Source of the DNA: Molossus alvarezi | Lineage: Eukaryota > Chordata > Mammalia > Chiroptera > Molossidae | NCBI GenBank assembly: GCA_037176705.1 | Contig: CM073893.1 | Span: forward strand, 13,330,074-13,394,073 | DNA length: 64,000 bases | Direction: 5' to 3' | Part shown: in pieces, positions 24,080 to 34,437 of the stretch | How the letters are laid out: each line of letters opens with the position of its first letter | Position numbering within the stretch: the first letter of the stretch is position 1 | Notes under the pieces: generated by a model | What the model was told of the DNA's origin: nothing | Database searches by the model: none | Seen by the model: only the letters and a program-made list of their open reading frames with translations | Position numbers and translations under genes: made by a program

Positions 24080-24627
24080 AAAAAGTCGAACTGCCATTTG
24101 ACCCAGTGATCCCACTTCTAGGAATATACCCTAAGAAGCCTGAAACACCAATCAGGAAGAATATATGTACCCTCATGTTTGTAGTAGCACTATTTACAAT
24201 AGCTAAGATCTGGAAACAGCCTAAATGTCCATTAGTAGACAAGTGGATATAAAAGCAGTGGTACATATACACAGTGGAGTACTATGCAGCTGTAAGAAAG
24301 AAAGATCTCTTATCCTTTGAGACGACATGGAGGGACCTGGAAAGTATTATCCTAAGTGAAACAAGCCAAACAGAGAAAGACAAGTATCATATGATCTCAC
24401 TTATTTTTGACAAACCCCAGAACGGGATGGTGGAGGGTGGGGGAGATAAACCATAGAACTTATATGCATGTATGCATGAACAAAGATCATGGACAACAAA
24501 GCTGGGGACAGGGTGGGGAGGGAGGGTGAAAGGGGGAAGCAGTGGGGGGAAAAGGAGAAACATCTGTAACAAAAATTAATAAATTAAGTAAAAACAAAGG
24601 AATTTTAGTATATGTACATTATATCTC

Positions 24628-24841
24628 TTTTAAAAAAATTTTTTTTTCTTTAATGATTTTAGAGAGGAAGGGAAAGGGAGACAGACAGAAACATTGATGA
24701 GCAAGGACATAGACTGGCTGCCTCCTACATGCCCCCACTGGGGATTTTGTCTACAACTTGAGCATGTGTCCAACCAGGAATCGAACCAGCCACCTCTGGT
24801 GCTTGGATCGACACTCACCCACTGAGACACACCGGCTGGCC
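24628..24841 (-). mobile_element. Ves SINE, classical subtype, antisense
   Basis: Exact target-site duplication GTACATTATATCTC at 24614-24627 and 24842-24855. The body reads TGGCTGCCTCCTACATGCCC, CACTGGGGATTTTG and CATGTGTCCAACCAGGAATC to the head complement CCGGCTGGCC. It lies about 40 bp beyond the L1-A 3' end. Confidence 0.94.
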
Positions 24842-24855
24842 GTACATTATATCTC

Positions 24856-25260
24856 AATAAACTTCACCAAAAACAATCTTTAAATATTTTTTTGTAAAAA
24901 AGGAAAAAAAATCAAATGGCTCAGTGAGATTACAGTACTCTTAACCTCCATACATATTCAGGTAAATGTTTTTAATTGAGAAAGATTAATTTGAGAGCTA
25001 AATGGGATCAGGATTGGGCAATACCCACCTAGTAGGGCAAGCTGGTTGCTGCTCTAAGAGGCCACAGAGAGCCCTGTTGGAACAGCACAAGGCTGGATTT
25101 TAGAACTTGATAGTTTGGGTTGGCATGGCAGAGAGAGGTCTAGAAAAAAGCCAAGCTTGGTTCTGTGGGTACATGTCCTTTAGTGCTTCTTCTCCTCTAG
25201 AGCAAAGGGCCAATGCCTAAATGATCTACGGGCAAAAATATAATGTGATGTACACATAGT
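24856..25260. other. Unassigned sequence
   Basis: Nothing recognised. Confidence 0.4.
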
Positions 25261-25261
25261 T

Positions 25262-25430
25262 TCCAATTGCTTCCACACGGCATCTCATGGAATTCTCTTA
25301 AGAAGTTTCCAAGACAGGGATTATTATTTTTGTTGCATAGGTGAATAAGCTGAGGTTGAAGGGCTAAGAGTTAGCTGGATCACAACAAGGTTGTTGACTC
25401 TAGATCTGAGGAATAGGGCTTTTGACTTCA
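25262..25430 (+). mobile_element. MIR SINE
   Basis: MIR-like order: GGCATCTCATGGAATTCTC, GGGATTATTATTTTTGTTGC, GTGAATAAGCTGAGGTTGAA, GTTAGCTGGATCACAACAAGG. Diverged. Confidence 0.6.
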
Positions 25431-26075
25431 CACTTGTTTGCTTGCTCACTATTGTTGGTGGTGGTTTAAACAGTACTTAACTCTTCATCTTGGAGGTGAG
25501 TCAATCATCAAAATCAGAAGAAAGACTGGTGGAGACAGGTAAGAGCTTTTCTTCCACTGCAGCAAAGATTAAAATTAGAATGAAGTTTTAAAAATGGGAC
25601 ATAAAGCAAATGTCAAGATTTTGCCCAGAATAGTCAGTCTGTGGCTACAGGAAAAAAAGCATCTGATTTACAGCTGTGTAGCTCAGGACAGTATTCAGGT
25701 GTTTTGACTACACTATTGAAAACACCTGGATAGAGTTTTGCAATGATCTGTCTGCCCTTTCCACACCAGCTAGGTATCCAGGAGTGTTTAACTTACATAC
25801 CTCCTAAGGCACCTGTGGAGGCACATGGCAGTTGGGTTTGAACCTATAGGGTATGTGTCTTGTGAAGTTCTGTTGTTATATCACTAGACTTGCCCACACA
25901 AAAGAATGGGTAATAAATTATAAATTCACACATCTTCCTGGTAATGTCGATACTGCTGCTGCATTACACAAGAAACACAGAGTGTGTAATTTTTTTTTTG
26001 GTTGGTATAAGAACAGGCTTCGAAATTTTCAAACAGGGAAATACTTGTGGTGGCAGCTGATAAGTTAACATCCTG
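25431..26075. other. Unassigned sequence
   Basis: Nothing recognised. Confidence 0.4.
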
Positions 26076-26174
26076 ACTAGACTCTCTCCTGCGTGTCCGC
26101 ACACAGCCTAACTGAGCAAATGAGTACTAGACTCTCTCCTGTGTGTCCGCACACAGCCTAACTGAGCAAATGAG
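26076..26174. repeat. 50-bp tandem duplication
   Basis: Two units starting ACTAGACTCTCTCCTG at 26076 and 26126. They differ at one aligned base (C to T at a CpG, 26092/26142) before the match ends near 26174. A single recent event followed by CpG decay would explain it. Confidence 0.93.
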
Positions 26175-27417
26175 CTCTGTCATGTCACACAACACACGTG
26201 CCCCTCACACCATGCTTCTGCTTAAAGACCTTCCGAGGTTCCACAGGCCTGTATGGGAAATGTGGGCCGAGAAACATTGAATGCAGGGTTACTAAGTGTG
26301 GAGGGAAAATAGGAGCAAGATGTGGCAAGGACTTTGTGTACATCATCACAGATCTCACTGAGTCCCCTTTTCAGTCTACAGTCTAGACGTATGTCAGAGA
26401 GAGAACCAGGAGTACAGAGCTGGCTTAATTCCACCCGACTGCTTTCCGACACCGCTTTCTCCCACTCCTCATTCACTCTTTTCAGTCTCAGCTTTTCTCA
26501 TCAAACCCTAGCAGCAGGCTCACATCTTCAGAAGAAAGTGGAGAACATTTGAAAGGTCTCTTCTTTGTTCTTTTGATTTTTCTTTTGTTATCCAGTTTGG
26601 GGAGGAGCCAGGGGAAGAGGGAAAGAGGTGGACTGGGGAGGAGGCTCACTAGAGTTAGACAACAGAGGAAAAACTAAAAAGCCCGAAAGCCCAAGTACAC
26701 TAGAAGGTTCCCAACACATAATAATTATACTTCTGTATGTCACCTGCAACCAACCAACCTTCAACAGTTCTTGTGCAATTCACTTGGAGCAAACCAGTTT
26801 GTGAAAATCTAGATTTTCACAGAAGAGAAATTATGGATTGATAATGCATTAGCAAAAATGTGACTTGAAAAGTATTTATAAATACCTCCAAAATGGCCAA
26901 TTTTAAATACACCTTTTCTAAAGTGCATTTTAAATATGACTAGATTTCTAAAAAATGTGATTTTCCTGTAGTTCTATTGGGCAAAGTGAGCCACACCTGC
27001 AATAAAGTTAAGGTTTCCAGAGGAGAACAGTTTCCATTTCTTCCATCATTTACCTTAATGCCTTCAGAGGGAGGGACAAACAGCTGTCAAGATGAATGTG
27101 CTTCCTGATCCTTTTACTTCCCATAGCTCTGGGTTTTATGGGACCACTAAGAATGAAGTAAGTGCATGAACTATGAGTGAAATAAAACAAACCAATTGCC
27201 TTTTCAACCTTATGTTTTAAATTATGTCTCTCAAGTAGCGGCCAGTTTAACCTTTAAGTATGCCTGTGTCCAGATTGCATGTTACAAGGGCAGAACATTA
27301 AGAATCTCTTGACTTGGCCCAAATCCTATTTACAGTATTAAAATAAATGCCATAAATTCTATACAAATGATCGCCAGGAGCTGTGCTTTGAGTCACTAAA
27401 ATTGCTTCAACTGTAAC
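26175..27417. other. Unassigned sequence
   Basis: No recognisable repeat or gene. Short overlapping frames near 26200-26550 lack motifs. Confidence 0.4.
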
Positions 27418-27710
27418 AGTCATTCAGTCGACAAATACTTACTGGGTGCCAAGCTCAGCATGAGGTATCAAGGTGCCCACTATGACTATATCCTGGATCC
27501 TGACCTCTAAGGGTTTGCAGCCCAATTGGGAGACAGATACATACACAAATGACCCCCGAGGCTATGTTAAAACGGCTAAACAGGAGCCAAGATAAATGCT
27601 ACCTGAAGGAAGGATTGATCAAAGGAACCCTGGGGATGGGGTTAAGGAAAGGGTATTGTCAGAGAATGGTGCTTGGCCCAGTCTTGCAAGATGAGCAGAA
27701 AGGGATGGAA
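27418..27710 (+). mobile_element. L2-like LINE fragment
   Basis: ATTCAGTCGACAAATACTTA, CTGGGTGCCAAGCTC, then a GGGAGACAGATACATACA block follow the L2 3' end as remembered. The weaker match to 27710 is less sure. Confidence 0.6.
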
Positions 27711-28323
27711 CATCCCCTATTCAGGGCATTTTTGCTCCTGGGAATTCTCAACCCAAAGAGCATTGAATTTTCCATTAAGAGGGCTGCCGATTTAATTTTT
27801 CCATGAAAATATATACACATGCACATACCCACCTCGGTCTTGTCAGACTGATAGCAATTATTTTTTTGTTCTGTTTTCTCAGGTCACAGATGTATTTAGA
27901 TATAAATTCCAAAGGTGAATAAAGAAAAAGCCTACCTCATCTCTGTGATTTCAAGCACTCTGGGGAAAGATTTAGGATAGTAAATGAATAACAATTAACA
28001 ATATTTTTCCATCTGATTGGCAGATCATATGTGTTTGCTCTTTAGAATTGAATTAGCTTTCTAGTAAGGTTATCTTGCACACTTTCCAGGGTTCCCTGAT
28101 ATAAATAGACTAAGCAGTAAAGAGAAATTCAAAACAAGTGTGTATTTGTCTGGAACATTGTAAAAGTGTCCGGACTGGAGGGAGACAAACACGAGAAAAC
28201 AACTATCAGAAAGTTTTAGGACAAAGCCAGTCACTACAATATCACTGCAATATCACTGCAATATCCTCGTCATATCAGCTGGTTTTTTTTAATAAAATAC
28301 AAGCTAGAAAATCAGGTCAAATC
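27711..28323. other. Unassigned sequence before L1-B
   Basis: Contains a threefold 12-bp near-repeat (CAATATCACTG units at about 28236-28265). Otherwise nothing recognised. Confidence 0.45.
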
Positions 28324-28333
28324 AAGAAGAAAC

Positions 28334-29155
28334 GAGAACCGAAAAATGGCGGCGGAGTGAACGGAGCTACACAGACCCTCTCCCAGAACCAAACTGGAAT
28401 TACAACTATAACACAGACAAATCGACGGGAAAAACCAACAGAAAAGCAGCTTGGAGGACCATATAACCAGGCACACTGACTCGATCCTGGTAGGCTTGCG
28501 AAGGCGCGAGACGGAGCTGGGAGCCCACGGTCAGCAGCTCTGCAGCAGCCTCAGCTGGGAGCGGCGCCCTCGGGTTACACTCCCAGGCGGCTCCACAGCG
28601 CAGAGCCGGGACAGAGGCTGAAACAGCCACAGCCACTCACCTTGGGCTCCGGCGGAGGGAGGGCGGACTGGACTGGAACTGTGTCGGGACACTCGGGATT
28701 TGGAGGGCGCTCAGAGCTTTGGCTGAGTGCAGCCACTCAGGAAAGCGGCCACATTGCTCCTTCCCAGGGCTCTGAGGAGAGGCAGCAGCCCCTCCCTCCG
28801 AGATCCAACCCCACCCTGTGGGCCATTGAAGTGCTAATTGAGGCTCACTAACAACCAGCATCTGCCCCACCCTCCTGAAAGCCCCTTGGCTGAGCACCTG
28901 AGGGAGTTTTTCAATCAACTGACAACCCAAAACTCATCAAGTAACCTAGACTGCTAGCCTCCAGGCAAAAAGCTAGAGGATAACATTACCTTTCCTGGGC
29001 TGGCAACTTTAACCAGGAAAGTAAGACTTGACAGTGGTGTTCAACGTGGGTCCTCCCTCCCTCATCTAAACACAGGAGAGGGAGCCACAAACAGCAGAAC
29101 ACCAACACCCACAGGGAGAACTTGACAGGCTCCAAAGCCCACAGTGATAGCCAAA
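28334..29155 (+). promoter_or_regulatory. L1-B 5' UTR with YY1-like site and CpGs
   Basis: AAAATGGCGGC at 28343-28353 is a YY1-like site close to the element start, as in L1-A. The first 400 bp are rich in CpG (GGCGCGAGACGG, GAGCGGCGCCCTCG, CCGGCGGAGG), as expected of a recent L1 promoter. The 380-bp repeat block of L1-A is absent, so the YY1 region joins directly to the GAACGGAGCTACACAG segment. Confidence 0.8.
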
Positions 29156-30037
29156 ATGGTGAAACACAGAAACAGAAGCCAAATGAAAGAGCAAGACACC
29201 TCCACCGAAGATGAGATCAATGTGGAGCAATTAGGCATGTTAACAGAGCTAGAATTCAGAGCCATGATCTTGAGGAAGCTGAACAGCATGAGTAAGGACA
29301 TAGAGACACTGAAAATAAGCCAATTGGAAATTAAAAACCAACAAGAAGAGATAAAAAATGACATATCAGAAATGAAAAACACATAGGAAGGTTTAAAAAG
29401 CAGAGTAGGGGAAGCTGAGGACCGGATCAGTGAATTAGAAGACAGGGTAGAAAAAATAAACCAATCAGAAAAACAAAAGGACAAAACTATTAAAAAACAG
29501 GAAGACAGCTTAAGAGAACTATGGGACAACTGGAAACGTAATAATATTCGCATCATAGGAGTCCCCGAAGAAGAAGAAAATGAGCAAGGGATAGAGAATA
29601 TATTCAAAAAAATAGTGAGAGAAAACTTCCCTAATTTGTTGAAGGAAGAAGGCATTCAAGTTCAAGAAGCACAGAGAGTCCCAAGTAAGAAGAACCCAAA
29701 CAGGCCCACACCAAGACACATAGTAATTAAAATGCCACAAATTAAAGACAAAGAGAGAATCCTAAAAGCAGCAAGAGATAAGCAACAGGTTACCTACAAA
29801 GGGAACCCCATAAGGCTCTCAGCTGACTTCTCACAAGAAACACTACAGGCCAGAAGAGAATGGCATGAAGTAATCAAAGTCATGAAAAACAAGAATCTGA
29901 ATCCAAGACTACTCTACCCAGCAAGGCTATCATTCAAAATAGAAGATCAAATAAAGAGCTTCCCAGACAAAAAAAGGCTAAGGGAATACATTAGCACCAA
30001 ACCAGCACTGCAAGAAATGTTAAAAGGACTGCTGTAA
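29156..30037 (+). pseudogene. L1-B ORF1 (RNA-binding chaperone), one in-frame stop
   Basis: The frame opens at ATG 29156 (MVKHRNRSQMKEQD) and reads 293 codons to TAA at 30035-30037. It is broken only by TAG at 29384-29386, codon 77. Codons 30-135 form the coiled coil, rich in Lys/Glu with Leu and Ile spacing (EDRISELEDRVEKI, LRELWDNWKRNNIRIIGVPE). The latter leads into the RNA-recognition region, and the C-terminal domain ends PARLSFKIEDQ...STKPALQEML. Human ORF1p has 338 residues, so this is a somewhat shorter type. The downstream frame stays open for more than 215 codons. ORF2 starts 45 bases after the stop, the usual L1 bicistronic spacing. Confidence 0.92.
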
Positions 30038-30082
30038 TTAGCAGTAGAAATGGGAAGAAAAATAGAACCACACTAAACAAAA

Positions 30083-33000
30083 ATGGCAATAAATAAGTAC
30101 ATATCAATAATCACCTTAAACGTAAATGGATTGAATGCTCCCATAAAGAGACACAGAGTAGCTGATTGGATAAGAAAGCATGACTCATCTATATGTTGTT
30201 TACAAGAGACCCACCTCTCAACAAAAGACTCACATAGGTTGAAAGTGAAGGCATGGAAAAAAATTTTCCAAGCAAATGGAAAGCAAAAAAAAGCTGGGCT
30301 AGCAATTCTCATATCTGATAAAATAGATTTCAAAATGAAGACCATAACTAGAGACAAAGACGGCCACTACATAATATTGAAAGGATCTATCTAACAGGAA
30401 GATATAACCTTGATAAACATATATGCACCCCATATAGGAGCACCAAAATATATTAAAAATCTTCTGGAGGACTTCCAAGGAGAAATCGACAACAATACAA
30501 TCATAGCAGGGGACTTCAACACCCCGTTGACAGCACTGGATAGATCCTCTAGGCAAAAAATTAGCAAGGAAACAGAGACTCTAAATGAAGCACTAGACCA
30601 AATGGCTTTAATAGATATCTACAGAGAATTACACCCCAAAACTACAGAATACACATTCTTCTCAAGTGCACATGGGACATTCTCAAAGATAGACCACATG
30701 ATAGGACACAAACTAAATCTCTACAAGTTCAAGAAGATTGAAATCATATCAAGCATCTTCTCAGATCACAATGGCATGAAACTAGAAATCAATTGCAACA
30801 AGAACATGCAAAGACATTTCAACACATGGAGGCTGAATAGCATGTTATTAAACAATGAATGGGTCACCGACGAGATCAAGGAAGAAATTAAAAACTTCCT
30901 GGAAAGCAATGAAAATGAACACACAACAACACAAAATCTATGGGATGCAGCGAAAGCAGTTCTGAGAGGGAAGTTCATAGCACTACAGGCCTACCTCAAA
31001 AAACAAGAAAAATTTCTAATTGACTGTCTAACCTCACAACTTAAAGAATTAGAAAGCAAGCAAAAAGAAAACCCCAGAGCAAGTAGAAGGAAGGAAATAG
31101 TAAAGATCAGAGCAGAAATAAATGACATAGAGACCAAAAAAACAATTCAAAGGATCAATGAAACAAAGAGCTGGTTTTTCGAAAAGATAAACAAGATTGA
31201 TGGACCCTTAGCTAGACTCACCAAGAAACAAAGAGAGAGAACCCAAATACACAAAATCAGAAATGAAAGAGGAGAAGTAACAACCAACACCATGGAAATA
31301 CAAAAGATCGTTAACAACTACTATGAACAACTATATGGCAACAAATTCGACAATCTAAGCGAAATGAACAAATTTCTAGAAACACAGTCTCTCAAAACTA
31401 TTCCCGGAAGAGATAGAAAACTTGAACAGGCCAATAACAACTAAGGAAATTGAAGAGGTAATCAAGACTCTCCCAACAAACAAAAGCCCAGGCCCAGATG
31501 GTTTCACGGGGGAGTTTTACCGAACATTCAAAAAAGAACGAACACCCATTCTCCTCAAACTATTTCAAAAAATTCAAGAAGGAAGACTTCCAAACACGTT
31601 CTATGAGGCCAGCATAATTCTAATCCCAAAACGAGAAAAAGACACTACGAAGAAAGAAAACTACAGGCCAATATCCCTGATGAACATAGATGCCAAAATC
31701 CTGAACAAAATATTAGCAAATCGGATCCAGAAATACATCAAAAAAAATTATTCACCATGACCAAGTGGGATTCATTCCAGGGATGCAAGGCTGGTACCAT
31801 ATTCGCAAATCAATAAACGTGATATACCACATAAACAAAATGAAGAATAAAAACCACATGATCATATCAATAGATGCTGAAAAAGCATTCGACAAAATCC
31901 AGCATCCATTTCTGATAAAAACGCTCAGCAATGTAGGAATAGAGGGATCATATCTCGACATAATAAAGGCCATATATGAAAGACCTACAGCCAACATCAT
32001 ACTCAATGGACAGAAACTAAAAACATTTCCATTAAGAACAGGAACAAGAGCCCTGGCTGGTTTGGCTCAGCGGTTAGAGCGTCGGCCTGTGGTCCAGAGA
32101 GACCCGGGTTCAGTTCCCGCTAAGGGCATGTACCTCGGTTGCAGTTTGTCCCCGGCCCTGGTTGGTCGTGCGGGTGGCAGCCACTCGGTGTGTCTCTTTC
32201 ACATCGATGTTTCTCTCTCCCTCTCCCTCCCTCCCACTCTATCTGTGCAAAAAAATGGAAAAATGTCCTCAGGTGAGGATAAAAAAAAAAAAAAAAGAAC
32301 AGGAACAAGACAGGGATGTCCACTTTCGCCACTCTTATTTAACATTGTACTGGAAGTCTTAGCCACAGCAATCAGACATGAAGAATAAATAAAAGGGATC
32401 CAAATTGGAAAGGAGGAAGTGAAACTGTCATTATTTGCAGATGACATGATATTGTACATAGAAAACCCTAAAGACTCCACCAAAAATCTATTAGACTTAA
32501 TAAATGAATTTGGCAAAGTAGCAGGATACAAAATTAAAGTCAAGAAATCGACGGCATTCTTGTACATCAATGATGAACTCACAGAAAGAGAAACTGAAAA
32601 AACAATCCCGTTTACCATCGCGCCAAAAAAAATCACGATACCTAGGAATAAACTTAACCAAAGAAGTAAAGGACCTATTTGCAGAAAACTACAGGTCATT
32701 GAAAAAAGAAATAGAGGAAGATATAAAAAAGTGGAAGCACATACCCTGTTCATGGATTGGAAGAATTAACATCATTAAAATGTCCATACTACCCAAAGCA
32801 ATCTATAGATTCAATGCAATCCCCATCAAAATACCAACGACATATTTTATAGAACTAGAACAAATACTTCAAAAGTTCATATGGAACCAAAAAAGACCCC
32901 GAATAGCCACAGCAATCTTGAAAAAGAAGAACAAAGTAGGTGGGATCACAATACCAGATATCAGGTTATACTACAAAGTGACTGTAACCAAAACAGCCTG

Positions 33001-34165
33001 GTACTGGCACAAGAACAGGCATATAGACCAGTGGAACAGAACTGAAAACCCAGAAATGGACCCAAGGCAATACGCTCAATTAATATTTGACAAAGGTGGC
33101 AAGAGCATACAGTGGAGTAAAGACAGCCTCTTTAATAAATGGTGTTGGGAAAATTGGACAGCTACATGCAAAAAAATGAAACTAGACCATCAACTTACAC
33201 CATACACAAAAATAAACTCAAAATGGATAAAAGACTTAAATGTGACCTGTGAATCCATAAAAATTCCAGAAGAAAATGTAGGCAACAAAATTTCGGACAT
33301 CATACGGAGCAGAATTTTCACTGATACATCACCTAAGGCAACAGAAATAAAGGAGAAAATGAACACATGGGACTACATCAAAATAAAAAGCTTCTGCACA
33401 GCAAAAGAAACAATCATCAAAATGGAAAGGCAACCCACTGTATGTGAGAACATCATTGCCAATGATGTATCAGATAAGGGGTTAACTTCCTATATATATA
33501 GAGTACTCATACAACTCCACAAAAGGAAGACAAAGAACCCCATTAAAAAATGGGCAGAGGAGCTGAATAGACACCTCTCCAAATAGGACATACAAATGGC
33601 CAAGAGACATATGAAGAAATGCTCAACATCACTAATCATCAGAGAGATGCAAATTAAAACAACAATGAGGTATCACCTCACACCTGTCAGAATGGCCGCC
33701 ATCAACAAATCATCAAACAACAAGTGTTGGCGAGGGTGTGGAGAAAAGGGGACTCTAATACACTGCTGGTGGGAATGCAGACTGGTGCAGCCGCTATGGA
33801 AAACAATATGGTGCTACCTCAAATAATTAAAAATTGAACTTCCATTTGACCCAGTGGTCCCACTGCTGGGAATATACCCTAAGAAGCCTGAAACACCAAT
33901 CAGGAAGAATATATGTACCCCCATGTTCATAGCAGCACTATTTACAATAGCTAAGATCTGGAAACAGCCCAAGTGTCCACCAGTAGACGAATGGATAAAA
34001 AAGCTGTGGTACATATACACAATGGAGTACTATGCAGCGGTAAGAAAGAAAGATCTCTTATCCTTTGAGTTGACATGGAGGGACCTGGAAAGTATTATTC
34101 TAAGTGAAATAAGCCAAACAGAAAAAGACAAATACCACATGATCTCACTTATATACGGAATATAA
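30083..34165 (+). pseudogene. L1-B ORF2 (endonuclease and reverse transcriptase), nearly complete
   Basis: Without the SINE and one duplicated target, it spans about 1273 codons, the same as human ORF2p (1275). The endonuclease half shows LNVNGLN, QETH, NIYAPH, AGDFNTP, DHMIGH and SDHNG. The reverse transcriptase half shows [49 protein letters not shown] and FADD at 32434-32445. The C-terminal Cys/His region reads [18 protein letters not shown]. Breaks: TAA 30392-30394, a 2-bp loss near 31385, a 1-bp gain near 31746, the Ves at 32050, TAA near 32387, a 1-bp gain near 32630, TAG 33584-33586 and TAA near 33826. Catalytic residues themselves look intact. Confidence 0.93.
32050..32294 (+). mobile_element. 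Ves SINE, derived subtype, nested in L1-B ORF2
   Basis: Inserted between the RTGTR and QGCPLS codons of the reverse transcriptase, with the exact 16-bp duplication AAGAACAGGAACAAGA (32034-32049, 32295-32310). The A box TGGCTCAGCGG is intact and the B box is GGTTCAGTTCC. The hairpin TCCTC-AGGT-GAGGA is at 32266-32279, followed by a 16-base A tail. By chance the reading frame passes through the SINE without a stop. Probably the youngest insertion in the window. Confidence 0.97.
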
Positions 34166-34427
34166 TGAACATAACAGTCTGAGGAATACAGTAGACCCAG
34201 AGACATTGAAGTGGGGCGCAGACTGACATCCCTCAGAAGTGGGGATGGGGGGTGGGGGGGTGGGAAGAGATAAACCACAGAACTCATATGCATGTGTGCA
34301 TGACCAATGGACATCACAACTAAGCCAGGGACAGGGTGGAGGGGGGGGTGGGGGGTGCCAATGGGGTAAAAAGGTAAAATATCTGTAACAAAAAAAATAA
34401 ATAAAAATTCATAAAAAAAAAAAAAAA
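34166..34427 (+). other. L1-B 3' UTR with G-quadruplex motifs and poly(A)
   Basis: G runs at 34241-34264 (loops of 1-2 bases) and about 34328-34366 fit strong G-quadruplex patterns. The end reads ATCTGTAACAAAAAAAATAA and then a pure A run. No canonical separate AATAAA was singled out beyond the AAATAAATAAAAA stretch just before the tail. Confidence 0.85.
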
Positions 34428-34437
34428 AAGAAGAAAC

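Larger units (their letters stand above)
18068..24408 (+). pseudogene. L1-A ORF2 (endonuclease and reverse transcriptase) relic, split
   Basis: ORF2p nicks target DNA with an APE-type endonuclease and copies L1 RNA by target-primed reverse transcription. Pieces in order are 18068-20507, 21861-22630, 22901-23171 and 24094-24408. The endonuclease region keeps SGDFNIP and other blocks, and the intact stretch 19413-19739 holds the NKSPGPDGF reverse transcriptase block. The catalytic FADD tetrad reads FTDD near 20155. Many stops and frameshifts interrupt it, and the three insertions make it non-functional. Confidence 0.88.
15941..24590 (+). mobile_element. L1-A: full-length L1 carrying three nested insertions
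   Basis: All L1 parts are present in order on the plus strand: 5' UTR 15941-17125, ORF1 17126-18022, ORF2 from 18068, and 3' UTR to about 24590. ORF2 is split by two L1 insertions (20508-21846, 23172-24079) and one Ves SINE (22631-22884). Removing these and their duplicated target bases leaves roughly 6.1 kb, normal for a mammalian L1. Both ORFs hold many stops and frameshifts and CpG is depleted, so it is old and inactive. Confidence 0.92.
28334..34427 (+). mobile_element. L1-B: full-length L1 with target-site duplication
   Basis: Complete L1 with 5' UTR 28334-29155, ORF1 29156-30037, ORF2 30083-34165, 3' UTR and a poly(A) tail ending about 34427. AAGAAGAAAC at 28324-28333 and 34428-34437 is the target-site duplication, which fixes both ends. 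The length without the nested Ves is about 5.8 kb. Lesions are few: one ORF1 stop, and in ORF2 several stops, three small indels and the SINE. Many CpGs remain in the 5' UTR, so it is clearly younger than L1-A. Confidence 0.96.

Noticed and set aside
23292..24272. Minus-strand frame of 326 codons
   Set aside because: It joins antisense L1 3' UTR, the inverted ORF2 part of a nested L1 and antisense L1-A sequence. It is a by-product of the insertion structure.
29062..29655. Minus-strand frame of 197 codons resembling a membrane protein
   Set aside because: Antisense of L1-B ORF1 coiled-coil sequence; same artefact.
32050..32388. Open frame running from L1-B reverse transcriptase through the Ves SINE
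   Set aside because: Considered as a SINE-derived protein insert, but flanking stops and frameshifts make translation meaningless.
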